Shown here: piece by piece, positions 8,902 through 18,376 of the stretch
How positions within the stretch are numbered: the first letter of the stretch is position 1
How the letters are laid out: each line of letters begins with the position of its first letter
From: WTJO01 sp965660165
GTDB lineage: Bacteria > Pseudomonadota > Alphaproteobacteria > Puniceispirillales > Puniceispirillaceae
Length of the DNA: 64,000 bases
Direction: 5' to 3'
NCBI GenBank assembly: GCA_965660165.1
Contig: CBFHYU010000003.1
Span: 44,649 to 108,648, forward strand
Program-made: the position numbers and the translations under genes
The notes under the pieces: model-generated
What the model saw: only the letters and a program-made list of their open reading frames with translations
Database searches by the model: none
What the model was told of the DNA's origin: nothing

Positions 8902-10175
8902 CCAATAGACAGCCCTAGCGCTTTGGCAGCAATATCAGATCGGTAAAATCCTTGCTCCCAGCGGATTGCCTCTACGCCTAGATAGGCGATTTTGCGCGCA
9001 TTAAGCGGGTCATCATGGCACGCAGTAACCGCAAGTACGCGCCCGCCTGAGGCGACTAGCTGGCCTGCATTATTTATCGCCGTGCCTGCGTGAAACACAA
9101 TGCAACCAGCCTGCTCGGCCGCATCAATGTTTGAGATCACACTGCCGTTTTCATAATCGCCCGGATATCCTTTGGTGGCCATCACAACGGTAATTGCGGT
9201 TTTTTCAGATAGCCGCAAATTAAAATGGGCAAGCCCGCCTTCATGCAGTGTCATCATCGCAGATACTAAATCAGTCATCATGCGTGGGACAATGACTTGA
9301 GCTTCAGGATCGCCAAACCGACAATTATATTCAATCACTTTTGGCCCGTCATCTGTCAGCATAAGACCAGCATATAACACACCTTTATACGGCATATTTT
9401 CAGCCTTCATGCCCGCACAAACAGGCTCGATAATCTCTTTCATAATAACAGATTTAAGCGCATCTGTTTCAAGCGGAGAGGGCGATATCGCGCCCATGCC
9501 GCCAGTATTGTCACCTTGATCATTATCGAATGCGCGTTTATGATCCTGAGCTGAGGCAAGCCAGATAGCGGTATCGCCATCAAGTAGCGCAAACGCAGAC
9601 ACCTCTGGGCCATAAATACGTTCTTCTACTACAATGCGGCTAGACGCTTCAGCAAATCTGCCGCCCAATAGCGATTTGATAGCTGTCTCAGCATCAGACA
9701 GCGTATCACAGACAATTACCCCTTTGCCAGCGGCAAGCCCATCTGCCTTAATAACAGAACCGCCGCCTAATGATCTGGCAAACTCGATTGCGCTATCTTC
9801 TGTATCAAAGCTTTGCCAGCGTGGTTGTGGGATATTATGACGCTGGTTGAAATCACGTGCAAATTCTTTAGACCCTTCTAGCTGTGCGGCCTTCGCTGAG
9901 GGGCCAAAGCTAGCAATATTAGCCGCATCAAGACTATCAGCAAGCCCATCAACCAATGGAGCTTCAGGGCCGATAACAACCAGATCAATCAGATGTTCTG
10001 TACAGAATGAGATAATGTGTTGATGATTTTTGACATCCAAATCAACAGCAGTTGCCAGCATTTCAGTGCCAGGGCTGCCAGGCGTAATAAAAAGCTGCTC
10101 TACCAGAGGCGAGTCTGAAATTGCCCAGCTAAGCGCATGCTCTCTTCCGCCTGAGCCAATAATAAGTACGCGCAT
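8898..10175 (-). CDS. purD: Phosphoribosylamine--glycine ligase
   Basis: Second step of de novo purine synthesis: ATP-dependent joining of glycine to phosphoribosylamine. It begins MRVLIIGSGGREHALSWA, the diagnostic PurD opening, and has the ATP-grasp features KADGLAAGKGV (about residue 146) and YNCRFGDPEAQ (about 290). I place the start at 10175 rather than seven codons upstream because AAAGGGG lies about nine bases before it and the longer start would add non-family residues. 425 aa is standard. It is monocistronic here and divergent from xseA. The other purine gene in the window is purH, about 41 kb away. Confidence 0.96.
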   Translation of the reverse strand: MRVLIIGSGGREHALSWAISDSPLVEQLFITPGSPGTEMLATAVDLDVKNHQHIISFCTEHLIDLVVIGPEAPLVDGLADSLDAANIASFGPSAKAAQLEGSKEFARDFNQRHNIPQPRWQSFDTEDSAIEFARSLGGGSVIKADGLAAGKGVIVCDTLSDAETAIKSLLGGRFAEASSRIVVEERIYGPEVSAFALLDGDTAIWLASAQDHKRAFDNDQGDNTGGMGAISPSPLETDALKSVIMKEIIEPVCAGMKAENMPYKGVLYAGLMLTDDGPKVIEYNCRFGDPEAQVIVPRMMTDLVSAMMTLHEGGLAHFNLRLSEKTAITVVMATKGYPGDYENGSVISNIDAAEQAGCIVFHAGTAINNAGQLVASGGRVLAVTACHDDPLNARKIAYLGVEAIRWEQGFYRSDIAAKALGLSIG

Positions 10176-10295
10176 AACACTGCCCCTTTGATGCAAATGG
10201 AATTGGTCTTCTTGTTTTTCAGTGTACTTGGCAGTACAGCTCTGGCATAAATTAGCGTGAAAGCATCATGATCGCAACAACAAGCAAACCCCTCT

Positions 10296-11732
10296 ATGAC
10301 ACAAGATACAAACGCTCCTTATCTCAGTGTTGCTGAACTTAGTCAGGCTGTAAAACGCACTGTTGAGACAGCCTTTGACTATGTGCGGGTAAGAGGTGAG
10401 ATTTCGCAGCCGCGCATTCCAAGTTCTGGCCATTTATATTTCACCCTGAAAGATGATAAGCATGCCCTATCTGCTGTGATGTGGAAGGGGATGACAAGCC
10501 AGCTATCAATGTCACCTGAAGAGGGGCTGGATGTTATTTGTACAGGCAAGATGACGACCTTTGGCGGGCAATCACGATATCAGATTGTGGTTCAGGATAT
10601 CGAAATTGCTGGCGAAGGCGCATTACTAAAACAGCTAGAAGAACGCAAAAGGCGGCTTGCTCAGGAAGGGCTGTTTGACCAGTCCCGAAAACAGCCGCTG
10701 CCGTTTTTGCCGCGCAGGATTGGCGTGATCACCAGCCCTACTGGCGCGGTTATCAGAGATATTCTGCATAGGCTGTCTGAACGGTTTGGTGTGCATGTCA
10801 TTATCTGGGGGGTTGCAGTTCAAGGTCAAGGTGCAGCAGAACAAATAGCCCATGCGATTGACGGCTTCAATCAGCCAGACACACAGCAGAAAATCGGCAC
10901 ACCAGACTTGCTTATCGTTGCGCGTGGCGGCGGCTCGCTAGAGGATTTATGGGCATTTAATGAAGAGAGTGTGGCACGTGCTGTCGCGCGCTCGCGCATA
11001 CCGCTCATATCAGCGGTAGGCCATGAAACAGATACAACCCTGATTGATTATGTGAGCGATGTGCGCGCGCCTACACCCACTGCAGCGGCTGAGTTTGCAA
11101 CACCTGTAAAGCGCGATATTGAAGCACGGATTGATGACAATGCTACCAGAATGTACCGAGCGGTCTGGCGGCGGTACGAGGCTGCAGAACAGATGCTTCG
11201 GGCAACATCAAGAGGGTTACTTCATCCTGCTGACCAGATTGGCCGTCATGGTCAACGCCTAGATATGCTGTGGGCATCACTTGATAGCCAACTTCTGAAA
11301 ATCACAAACCGCCATGCCTCTCGGCTTGGCCAGATCACAAGCAGGCTGGTATCGCCAGCCCATTATATTGACAGGCTAGGCCAGCGCCTCGAGAGGTGCT
11401 CTGAGGGGCTTGGCCGTCAGATAGATGGGCGTATCGAAAAAACGTCTGGCAAGCTCTTAGAGTTAGACAGGCTATTGCAAGCAAATAGCTTTGAACGTGT
11501 GCTTGATAGAGGCTTTGCGCTTGTAACCAATAAAGAGGGTGTGCCAATTAAGAAAAGTAGCGACGCCAGCAAGGGCGCAGATGTCACCCTTACCTTTTCA
11601 GATGCTAAGCGCGCCGCCCGTCTTGATCCTGATATTGCCCCAAAATCTGGCAGGGGGGGCGATAGCGCGCCATCAGCAAAAAAATCTAACAAAAACCAGA
11701 TGCCCACAACTGGCCAGACAGAATTATTCTAG
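10296..11732 (+). CDS. xseA: Exodeoxyribonuclease VII large subunit
   Basis: Large subunit of the single-strand exonuclease ExoVII, which degrades ssDNA in both directions and helps in repair. An OB-fold domain occupies about residues 10-105 (GEISQPRIPSSGHLYFTLKD). The catalytic core follows, with RIGVITSPTGAVIRDI (about 141), ARGGGSLEDLWAFNEE (about 209) and SAVGHETDTTL (about 240). Long helical segments run to about residue 400. The C-terminal 40 residues are polar and lysine-rich. The small subunit xseB is not in this window. Confidence 0.95.
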   Translation: MTQDTNAPYLSVAELSQAVKRTVETAFDYVRVRGEISQPRIPSSGHLYFTLKDDKHALSAVMWKGMTSQLSMSPEEGLDVICTGKMTTFGGQSRYQIVVQDIEIAGEGALLKQLEERKRRLAQEGLFDQSRKQPLPFLPRRIGVITSPTGAVIRDILHRLSERFGVHVIIWGVAVQGQGAAEQIAHAIDGFNQPDTQQKIGTPDLLIVARGGGSLEDLWAFNEESVARAVARSRIPLISAVGHETDTTLIDYVSDVRAPTPTAAAEFATPVKRDIEARIDDNATRMYRAVWRRYEAAEQMLRATSRGLLHPADQIGRHGQRLDMLWASLDSQLLKITNRHASRLGQITSRLVSPAHYIDRLGQRLERCSEGLGRQIDGRIEKTSGKLLELDRLLQANSFERVLDRGFALVTNKEGVPIKKSSDASKGADVTLTFSDAKRAARLDPDIAPKSGRGGDSAPSAKKSNKNQMPTTGQTELF

Positions 11733-11736
11733 CCTG

Positions 11737-12642
11737 CTATCTGCCAAGAATATCTTTGCCCCAGCGCCGATGCGGCCATAGCCATTGTTCAGGGCATTTA
11801 GTGATCCAGCGTTCAATTTCAGCATTTATGTCTGTGGCAATCCTGTGTGTTTCAATATCGATATCAGCTGTATTATCAACGCTAAGGGCAGGCGAAATAC
11901 TTACCTTGATGCTGGCATCTTTAGCGCGGGTAACTCTGGCAAGATAGATAGGCTTGTCCTGTTTCAAAGCAATTCTAATATGGCTAATAGCGGTTTTTGC
12001 AGGATGGCCGAAAAATGGGATAGAAATGCCTTCTCGTAATTGTTGGTCAACCAGCATCAGCATAAAGCCATTCTTGCGTAAGGTGCGAAGCATGCCAAGA
12101 CTTGCCTCTCGTCCTTTTTGATAACTATCTGCCCCAGAAATTGCAGGGCGTCTTGCAAATGCCAAATTGGCATAAGGATTATTTAGCGGACGATAAATCA
12201 GCCCGATAGGCACATTTTCAGCCCTGCCAAGCATAGATAATGCTTCCCAATTTGCCAGATGTGCTCCAATAATTATGCCGCCCTTATCTCTATTCAGATG
12301 GTCTGTGCCATCAAATGTAATGCGCCCGCTAGCTAGCATTCTGTCAAGATGCATATATTCGCCAACATTTCTGCCAAGATTATCCCACATAGTGCGGGCA
12401 ATACGATGCCTGTGGGGCATATCCATATCAGGGAAAGCCAAAGATAGATGGCGCACGCTTCTGCGATGCCAGCCTGTCACAGGGCCTATCAGCCTGAAGA
12501 TAGCGCCCATCATGCTACTTGCAATTCGGGGCGGCAATAGACGCAAACATCCAAGCAGACCAAATAGCAACATACATTCTAATGGCCAGATTATCAGCTT
12601 GAATAGGAGGCGCATAGGAGCGCTACGATAGGACATAGACAT
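11737..12642 (-). CDS. Lipid A biosynthesis acyltransferase (LpxL/HtrB family)
   Basis: Inner-membrane enzyme that adds a secondary acyl chain to the lipid A precursor. It belongs to the HtrB/LpxL family: an N-terminal hydrophobic segment, then HLANWE (about residue 129), matching the HX4E catalytic motif, and MLVDQQLREGISIPFFG (about 196). Length 301 aa fits. The start overlaps the lpxK stop by one base (TAATG), so it is the last gene of a four-gene minus-strand operon (DUF374 acyltransferase, waaA, lpxK, this gene). Which acyl chain or position it uses cannot be read from the sequence. Confidence 0.88.
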   Translation of the reverse strand: MSMSYRSAPMRLLFKLIIWPLECMLLFGLLGCLRLLPPRIASSMMGAIFRLIGPVTGWHRRSVRHLSLAFPDMDMPHRHRIARTMWDNLGRNVGEYMHLDRMLASGRITFDGTDHLNRDKGGIIIGAHLANWEALSMLGRAENVPIGLIYRPLNNPYANLAFARRPAISGADSYQKGREASLGMLRTLRKNGFMLMLVDQQLREGISIPFFGHPAKTAISHIRIALKQDKPIYLARVTRAKDASIKVSISPALSVDNTADIDIETHRIATDINAEIERWITKCPEQWLWPHRRWGKDILGR

Positions 12643-13643
12643 TATCTGCTAGCCCTTTTTGTCTCAATGCTATTCTGGATAATGCCAAGCAAAGTTGCAA
12701 AGCTATCTGGCTCAAACTGCATGGTAACAGAAATAACAGATACACGCTCTCGCCATTCAGATGGCAGTCTTATCCAGTCCTTTTGGGTTGTCACCAGCTC
12801 TGCACCTAGATGGTGCGCATCAGAAAAAAGCCTGTCCAGATCTACCGAGCTATAGGGATGATGATCCGCAAAGGCTGAGGATTTTACAAGATTTATGCCT
12901 AGCGATGTGAGCATGTTAAAAAATCGTTTTGGATTGCCAATGCCTGCAAATGCCATCACAGGCCTGTCACCAAAGGCATCTATCTGCGCGCGGTACGGCT
13001 CAACTCTCCCCTCAAAATAGGGCAATTTGTCAGGGAGTTGTGTCGTTATATCTGTATCATCTGCACCATTGAAAATCACAACATCAACACAACAAAGAAA
13101 GCTGCGCATGGTTTGGCGCAATGGGCCGCTGGGAAAAAGCAGGCCATTATCAATACCTCTCTGGCCGTCAAAAATAGCGATTCTCATATCATGTGCAAGC
13201 CATGGGTTTTGCATTCCATCATCCATGATAATCAGATCAGCCTCTGTCTGGCGTTCAATAAATGCCGCGCCAATCGCTCGGTCTGAGGATACCACCACAA
13301 TCGCATCATCACTCAACATCAAGGCCTCATCACCAATATCAGAGGCATCATGAATGGCAGGGTTGCAGATAACAGGGCCTTTCAGCTTGCCACCATAGCC
13401 GCGCGTAAGGATTACGGGGTGTTGGCCAGCTGCAGCTAATGCGGAGCATAGCACAGAGACAAAGGGTGTTTTGCCCGTACCGCCAACCGTGATATTGCCA
13501 ACACATATCACAGGCAATTTGCTGTGATAGGGACGTGCTAGCCTATGCCTAATGGATGAAGCGACGGCATATATCAAACTGAGCGGCATCAATAGCCATG
13601 CCAGAAGCCCTCGTCTATTCCAAAATTCAGGTGTTGAAAACAT
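12642..13643 (-). CDS. lpxK: Tetraacyldisaccharide 4'-kinase
   Basis: Phosphorylates the 4' position of the lipid A disaccharide at the inner membrane. The N-terminus has one hydrophobic anchor (about residues 12-30), then VICVGNITVGGTGKTP (45-60) containing the P-loop. The second nucleotide-binding signature IIMDDGMQNPWL is near residue 138. 333 aa is normal. It sits ten bases after waaA and overlaps the acyltransferase gene by one base. Confidence 0.95.
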   Translation of the reverse strand: MFSTPEFWNRRGLLAWLLMPLSLIYAVASSIRHRLARPYHSKLPVICVGNITVGGTGKTPFVSVLCSALAAAGQHPVILTRGYGGKLKGPVICNPAIHDASDIGDEALMLSDDAIVVVSSDRAIGAAFIERQTEADLIIMDDGMQNPWLAHDMRIAIFDGQRGIDNGLLFPSGPLRQTMRSFLCCVDVVIFNGADDTDITTQLPDKLPYFEGRVEPYRAQIDAFGDRPVMAFAGIGNPKRFFNMLTSLGINLVKSSAFADHHPYSSVDLDRLFSDAHHLGAELVTTQKDWIRLPSEWRERVSVISVTMQFEPDSFATLLGIIQNSIETKRASR

Positions 13644-13653
13644 AATGGGATAA

Positions 13654-14940
13654 CTATGTCAGAGATTGTAGCATTTTGCTTGCGATTTTTTTTGCTTCAC
13701 GATAGCGCTTATCCATCAATGCGGTTGCCGCTTTAAGGGTGTTTTTCGTGAGCGCAGGCTTATTTTGGCTAAATTTTGTATATAGCAGGTCAAGCGCTTT
13801 GGTAAGGGCTGGCATATCTGCAATCTTAGAAAGCATGCCTGTTTTAGCTAGCATAGCGATTTCTGCCTTATTTTTCGCATCAAACGGACCTGTCAGGATA
13901 GGGACTGCCGCCCGCGAGGCTTCAAGCGGATTATGCCCGCCTTTATCAACAAAACTAGCCCCCAATATAATCACATCTGCGACAGCGTAAAGACTATCTA
14001 GCTCGCCCAGACTATCGCAAATGTACAACGCATCTTTGGCAGTTGGCACTGCGCCTGTGCTTCGTTGTGGGGGGTGAGATAATGCAGAGGCTATCTGAGT
14101 GCCGCGATGCGGATGGCGCGGAGCAAACACTAAGAATATATGGCCATCTTCACATAATGTTTTGCATGATCGATAGATAAGGGCTTCTTCTGTTTCATGG
14201 GTTGAGCTGGCGATAACGATCATTCGCCCTGCAGCGGCTAATGTTAATTGCTGGCTAAAGCTACTATCAGGCTGAAGCTGCGGTGGCGGCAGTTTTAGCG
14301 AGGCAGACAGGCTTATCTCTGTGTTATGGCTTGCATGGCCAAACGCCGATGCCAGCGCTTCAAATTGCGCTTTTTGCGTATCATCAATACAGAAAATCTG
14401 TTTTGGAGCTGAAAATAGCGCATGGGCGAGCGCAGGCTGGTTTTGCCATCTTTGATAGGCTGAAACAGATAGCTGTGATGAAGCAAAATAAATATCAATG
14501 CCTGTATCTTTGGTGCATCTCACCAAATGCGGCCAGAAATCAGATTCAACAAAAATAGCCATGTCTGGCCGCCAATGCGCCAGAAATTTTTCTACCCAGC
14601 TTTGAACATCTAGCGGCTGATAAGCATGAAAATAGCCGCCATCGCTGAGCTGTTGGGCAGAGCTAAGTGTATTGGTGGTAATTAAAATCTGGCATCTTGG
14701 GCGCAATGCCCTGATTTCAGTTGCAAGCAATTTTGCGGCTACAGCTTCGCCAACAGATACTGCATGTATCCAGACTAATGTGCCTTTGGGGCGTTGCTGC
14801 TGATAGCCCGCCCCCCAGCGTTCAGATAATCTGTATCGATCTTCTTTTCCGCGCAGATATCTAAGATAGACCAATATCTTCAGAACAGGGGATAACAGCC
14901 TCATCAATCTGCTATATTGCTGTAAGGATACCCCTCTCAT
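13654..14940 (-). CDS. waaA: 3-deoxy-D-manno-octulosonic acid (Kdo) transferase
   Basis: Transfers Kdo from CMP-Kdo to lipid IVA at the cytoplasmic face of the inner membrane. The GT-B N-terminal domain shows VWIHAVSVGEAVAAKLL (about residues 56-72) with the conserved catalytic Glu of SVGE. GHNPLEASRAAVPILTGP (about 339) is the acceptor/donor-binding signature of the C-terminal half. Length 428 aa is normal. The ATG overlaps the upstream DUF374 gene stop as ATGA. One or more Kdo units may be added; this cannot be decided here. Confidence 0.94.
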   Translation of the reverse strand: MRGVSLQQYSRLMRLLSPVLKILVYLRYLRGKEDRYRLSERWGAGYQQQRPKGTLVWIHAVSVGEAVAAKLLATEIRALRPRCQILITTNTLSSAQQLSDGGYFHAYQPLDVQSWVEKFLAHWRPDMAIFVESDFWPHLVRCTKDTGIDIYFASSQLSVSAYQRWQNQPALAHALFSAPKQIFCIDDTQKAQFEALASAFGHASHNTEISLSASLKLPPPQLQPDSSFSQQLTLAAAGRMIVIASSTHETEEALIYRSCKTLCEDGHIFLVFAPRHPHRGTQIASALSHPPQRSTGAVPTAKDALYICDSLGELDSLYAVADVIILGASFVDKGGHNPLEASRAAVPILTGPFDAKNKAEIAMLAKTGMLSKIADMPALTKALDLLYTKFSQNKPALTKNTLKAATALMDKRYREAKKIASKMLQSLT

Positions 14941-15773
14941 TGGCTGGCCATGTTTTGGTCTATTTCGGTAAGATGGCGCGTTAGCAAATCCTCTAGCTGG
15001 CGGCGCTGTGATTCTAGCCTGTCTTTATCCTTTGTGGCTTCAAGACAGACAGGCTCACCCCACCTGATCAGCCCCTTGCTAAATGGGCGCGGAATACGGG
15101 TTTTATCCCAGCTAGATAAATGCCAGCATTTTGACGTCTGCCAAGCAACTGGAATCACAGGCGTATCACCCAGATGGGCTAGCCCTAATGCCCCGAAAGC
15201 TAGCCTGCGTGCAGGCCCTCTTGGGCCGTCTGGCGTAATGACTGCACATCTGCCTTGTTGCAATTCGCGTAGCATTTGGCGCAAGCCAGATAACGCATTT
15301 CGGTTGCTACTTCCCCAGATTGGCCGCAGACCAAAATAGCGCACCGCATAGGCAAGCACACGCCCGTCAGGATGAGGCGATTGTAACGCAGATGATGGTT
15401 TGGGCAGAAATACTGGCATTGCAAATATATGTTCATGCCAGAAAATAATTACAGGCCGCTTGCCAGATGCGACTAGCCTGTCTAGCGCGTCTCTATTTTC
15501 TTCTTGCCATCTGATAGTCCGCATAATCACAAAGATGATAGCTGCCAGCATAAAGCTGGTGATAAATAGGCCAATTCTGGTTCTAATAATCTGTTTGATG
15601 CGCATAAAAATCAGGTCAGCTTGCTGGTTGGAAATCCTGTTATAGAGAATAACCTGATATACAGGAAGCATAAAGCCACTTCTTTTGCCCTGCCACTGCC
15701 AGCCACTATACCTATTCAGTAGCGGATATATCGCTATCTGCCGTGATAATATATGCTGGATTGAAACTGGCAT
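14937..15773 (-). CDS. DUF374 lysophospholipid acyltransferase-family protein
   Basis: Membrane-associated acyltransferase-like protein of the DUF374 group, which travels with waaA and lpxK in alphaproteobacteria. Visible signatures are WHEHIFAMPVF (about residues 112-122), with the LPLAT-type histidine, and VITPDGPRGPARRL (about 178). Its precise acyl donor and acceptor are unknown. The family is usually about 220-240 aa, so the first 40-55 residues here may not be translated; the Met opening MRIKQIIRTRIGLF, about 56 residues in, is an alternative start just before the hydrophobic anchor. It is first in the lipid A operon and divergent from msbA. Confidence 0.8.
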   Translation of the reverse strand: MPVSIQHILSRQIAIYPLLNRYSGWQWQGKRSGFMLPVYQVILYNRISNQQADLIFMRIKQIIRTRIGLFITSFMLAAIIFVIMRTIRWQEENRDALDRLVASGKRPVIIFWHEHIFAMPVFLPKPSSALQSPHPDGRVLAYAVRYFGLRPIWGSSNRNALSGLRQMLRELQQGRCAVITPDGPRGPARRLAFGALGLAHLGDTPVIPVAWQTSKCWHLSSWDKTRIPRPFSKGLIRWGEPVCLEATKDKDRLESQRRQLEDLLTRHLTEIDQNMASQ

Positions 15774-15849
15774 CGTATCAATTATGTAAAAATCGTCATT
15801 TATGTGCTAATCCATAAATACCATTAGGCAAAACTCTATCTGGTGTGAG

Positions 15850-17658
15850 ATGCAACACGGCAAAATTACACGCAATAAACAGACTATTCAGCCTGAAGAT
15901 AGCACTGTTACAGCAATTTATGGCAGGTTGTTTTCAGAGCATATTGCCAGCTATAAACACCAGTTAGCGCTGATTTTTTTGCTGATGATGGTGATTGCGG
16001 TGGCAGGCGGGATATATCCTGCGCTGATTAGCCATATTTTTGAGCGGCTAGGCGGTAGTACCGAGCCTGCATTCTATAGCGGCTATCTTGGCGATGGTCT
16101 GCTGGTTATCCCTGTGTTGATAATATGTGTTGCTAGCATCAAAGCAGGCGCAATGTATTTTCAGGTGCTTCATGTCAATGCGCTTGCGCTGAAACTGACA
16201 ACAGCCCTGCAAAAACAAATGATGGCGCATCTGATAGATGCTGATCTTGCCCATCATTCAGGCGAGCCATCTGGCAATTTGATTTCCCGTATTATGAATG
16301 ATTTGAATTTGGTCAGGGATGCGATTGTAAGGCTGGCAAATAATTTGGTGCGCGATATGCTAACTGCACTGGTAATGGTTGGGGTGATGTTTTGGTTTAG
16401 CTGGCTATTATCTGTGCTGGTGCTAGCTGTCTATCCGCTTGCGATGCGCCCTATCATTCTTATTGGCAATAGGCAACGTAAAGCCTCTGCATCGTTGCAA
16501 GAACATATGGGAAGCCTTACCAGCCTGCTAGCAGAAAGCTTGCAAGGTATTCGGATGATCAAAGCCTACCAGCTTGAACAGGCAGAGAAAACACGTTCAG
16601 CCGCCGCGTTTGATAAGTTGTATCAGCAGCTTATTGGCCTATTGGCAGGGCGTGCCCGTGTTGATCCAATTCTGGAAATATTGGGTGGTATTGCGATTGC
16701 AGGCGTGATTGCTGTGGCATCATGGCAGGTTGCCTCAGACCAGATGACACCCTCTGATGTCATAGGCTTTATCACTGCATTAGTGATGCTTGTGCCGCCA
16801 GTGCGTGCGATTGGCACCTTAAATGCGGTTTCACAAGAAGGGGCAGCAGCATTGCAACGCATCTTCGCGCTACTTGATAGGCAGAACGAGATTATAGACA
16901 AGCCAGATGCGCGTGCTGTTACCGCTAAAAAGGGCGAAATTCAATTCTCTAAGGTCAGCTTCCATTATGGTGACAAGGCAATTTTAAGCGATATAGATTT
17001 TACCGCTAATTCTGGCCAGACAATCGCCCTTGTAGGGCCAAGTGGTGGCGGCAAATCCACCATATTAAATCTGATACCCCGTTTTTTTGATGTTGATAAG
17101 GGAGCAGTGCTGATAGACGGGATTGACGTAAGAGATATGCAGATAAGCACGCTTCGGGAATCGATTGCATTGGTTAGTCAGGATGCGGTGCTGTTTGATG
17201 ATACAATCGCCGCCAATATTGGGTTTGGCAAGGCAGATAGCACCCATGCAGATATTCGCAAAGCCGCTCAAAAAGCCGCCGCAGAGCAATTTATTTCTGA
17301 ATTGCCAGACGGGTTTGATACACAAGTTGGTGAGCGTGGTAGCCGACTTTCTGGTGGTCAGAAACAGCGCATTGCGATAGCACGAGCGATGGTGCGTGAT
17401 GCGCCGATATTATTATTGGATGAAGCGACTAGCGCACTAGACGCCCATGCTGAAGGGCAGGTGCAACAGGCGATTGAAACATTGCGGCAAGGCAAAACCA
17501 CCCTTATTATCGCTCATAGGCTGGCCAGCATCATGCATGCAGACAGAATTTTAGTGATTGATAACGGGCATATTGTCGAGCATGGCACGCATGATGAATT
17601 GCTTGCAGCAAATGGGCTGTATGCTCAATTATGCGCGCTACAGAATATTTCGGACTAA
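15850..17658 (+). CDS. msbA: ABC transporter, permease-ATPase fusion (MsbA-like lipid A flippase)
   Basis: Half-transporter with a six-helix membrane domain (about residues 40-340) and an ATPase domain. Walker A GPSGGGKST is at about 396-404, the signature LSGGQKQR at about 500, and Walker B ILLLDEATSALD at about 519, followed by the H-loop in IIAHRL. The order (TMD-NBD on one chain, 602 aa) fits MsbA-type exporters that flip core-lipid A across the inner membrane as homodimers. The location next to the lipid A operon supports that substrate. A multidrug exporter of the same family is the alternative reading. Confidence 0.85.
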   Translation: MQHGKITRNKQTIQPEDSTVTAIYGRLFSEHIASYKHQLALIFLLMMVIAVAGGIYPALISHIFERLGGSTEPAFYSGYLGDGLLVIPVLIICVASIKAGAMYFQVLHVNALALKLTTALQKQMMAHLIDADLAHHSGEPSGNLISRIMNDLNLVRDAIVRLANNLVRDMLTALVMVGVMFWFSWLLSVLVLAVYPLAMRPIILIGNRQRKASASLQEHMGSLTSLLAESLQGIRMIKAYQLEQAEKTRSAAAFDKLYQQLIGLLAGRARVDPILEILGGIAIAGVIAVASWQVASDQMTPSDVIGFITALVMLVPPVRAIGTLNAVSQEGAAALQRIFALLDRQNEIIDKPDARAVTAKKGEIQFSKVSFHYGDKAILSDIDFTANSGQTIALVGPSGGGKSTILNLIPRFFDVDKGAVLIDGIDVRDMQISTLRESIALVSQDAVLFDDTIAANIGFGKADSTHADIRKAAQKAAAEQFISELPDGFDTQVGERGSRLSGGQKQRIAIARAMVRDAPILLLDEATSALDAHAEGQVQQAIETLRQGKTTLIIAHRLASIMHADRILVIDNGHIVEHGTHDELLAANGLYAQLCALQNISD

Positions 17659-17686
17659 CAGATTATGTGGTGAATTTTCTAGCCAT

Positions 17687-18370
17687 CTATTCACGGTTCA
17701 GCAAATCATCTACCAGACGATTTGCCCAGCCTTTTGATCTAAAATTTTCCTGTAATGCGTCTGCATCATATATATTATCTACCCAGTCAAAAAAGCCCAT
17801 CCCACGTTGCTGATACGGCTTATAGGCTAGCAAAAACGCATCTAGCACACCTGTTTTGGCTTGCCTTACATGCAGATATGGCCAGAATTTTAGCTGTTTT
17901 ATAGCGACATCAACAGCTGCATTTTTCATCATCACAAGATATAGCGCAGACATTATGCCTGCTCTGTCAGCGCCTGATTTACAATGTAATAGCGCTGGGG
18001 TTGATATCGCCTGAAATAGCTCGGCAGTTGCATGAAGCATTGGTTTATCAGGCGCGGCGCGCGATCTGGCAGTGAAATCTATTAAGGTAAGGCCAGTTTG
18101 ATGACAGGCTTCTGCTTCAAGTCGCCAGCCGCCATCATCACGCTCGCCCCGCAAATTGATGATGGTAGTGATGCCCATCTCTGCATATTGGGTAATGCGT
18201 TTTGGGGTTGGCTGGTTGCTTCGCCACATCTGACTATCTATCTGGTGCAGATTATGCCAGCGCAACCGCAGCACACCATGATCTTTTAGCATTAGCTCAG
18301 TCCAGTCAGACATACCGCGCCGCTGATGCGGTGGTTTATGTTGCGGTAGATGCAGTTTATATGCCGTCAT
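17687..18370 (-). CDS. Cysteine-based (dual-specificity-like) phosphatase
   Basis: Contains the protein tyrosine phosphatase P-loop HCKSGADRAG with catalytic Cys130 and Arg136 (HCX5R), preceded by ITTIINLRGERDDGG (about residues 67-81), as in dual-specificity and lipid phosphatases of this fold. No signal peptide is visible, so it is predicted cytoplasmic. It lies seven bases after tldE on the same strand and convergent with msbA, next to the lipid A genes. In Caulobacter, a phosphatase of this superfamily (CtpA) is involved in lipid A phosphate metabolism; a lipid A or phospholipid phosphate is therefore a reasonable guess for the substrate, but a protein or nucleotide substrate is equally open. 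Confidence 0.75.
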   Translation of the reverse strand: MTAYKLHLPQHKPPHQRRGMSDWTELMLKDHGVLRLRWHNLHQIDSQMWRSNQPTPKRITQYAEMGITTIINLRGERDDGGWRLEAEACHQTGLTLIDFTARSRAAPDKPMLHATAELFQAISTPALLHCKSGADRAGIMSALYLVMMKNAAVDVAIKQLKFWPYLHVRQAKTGVLDAFLLAYKPYQQRGMGFFDWVDNIYDADALQENFRSKGWANRLVDDLLNRE

Positions 18371-18376
18371 CTTGGC

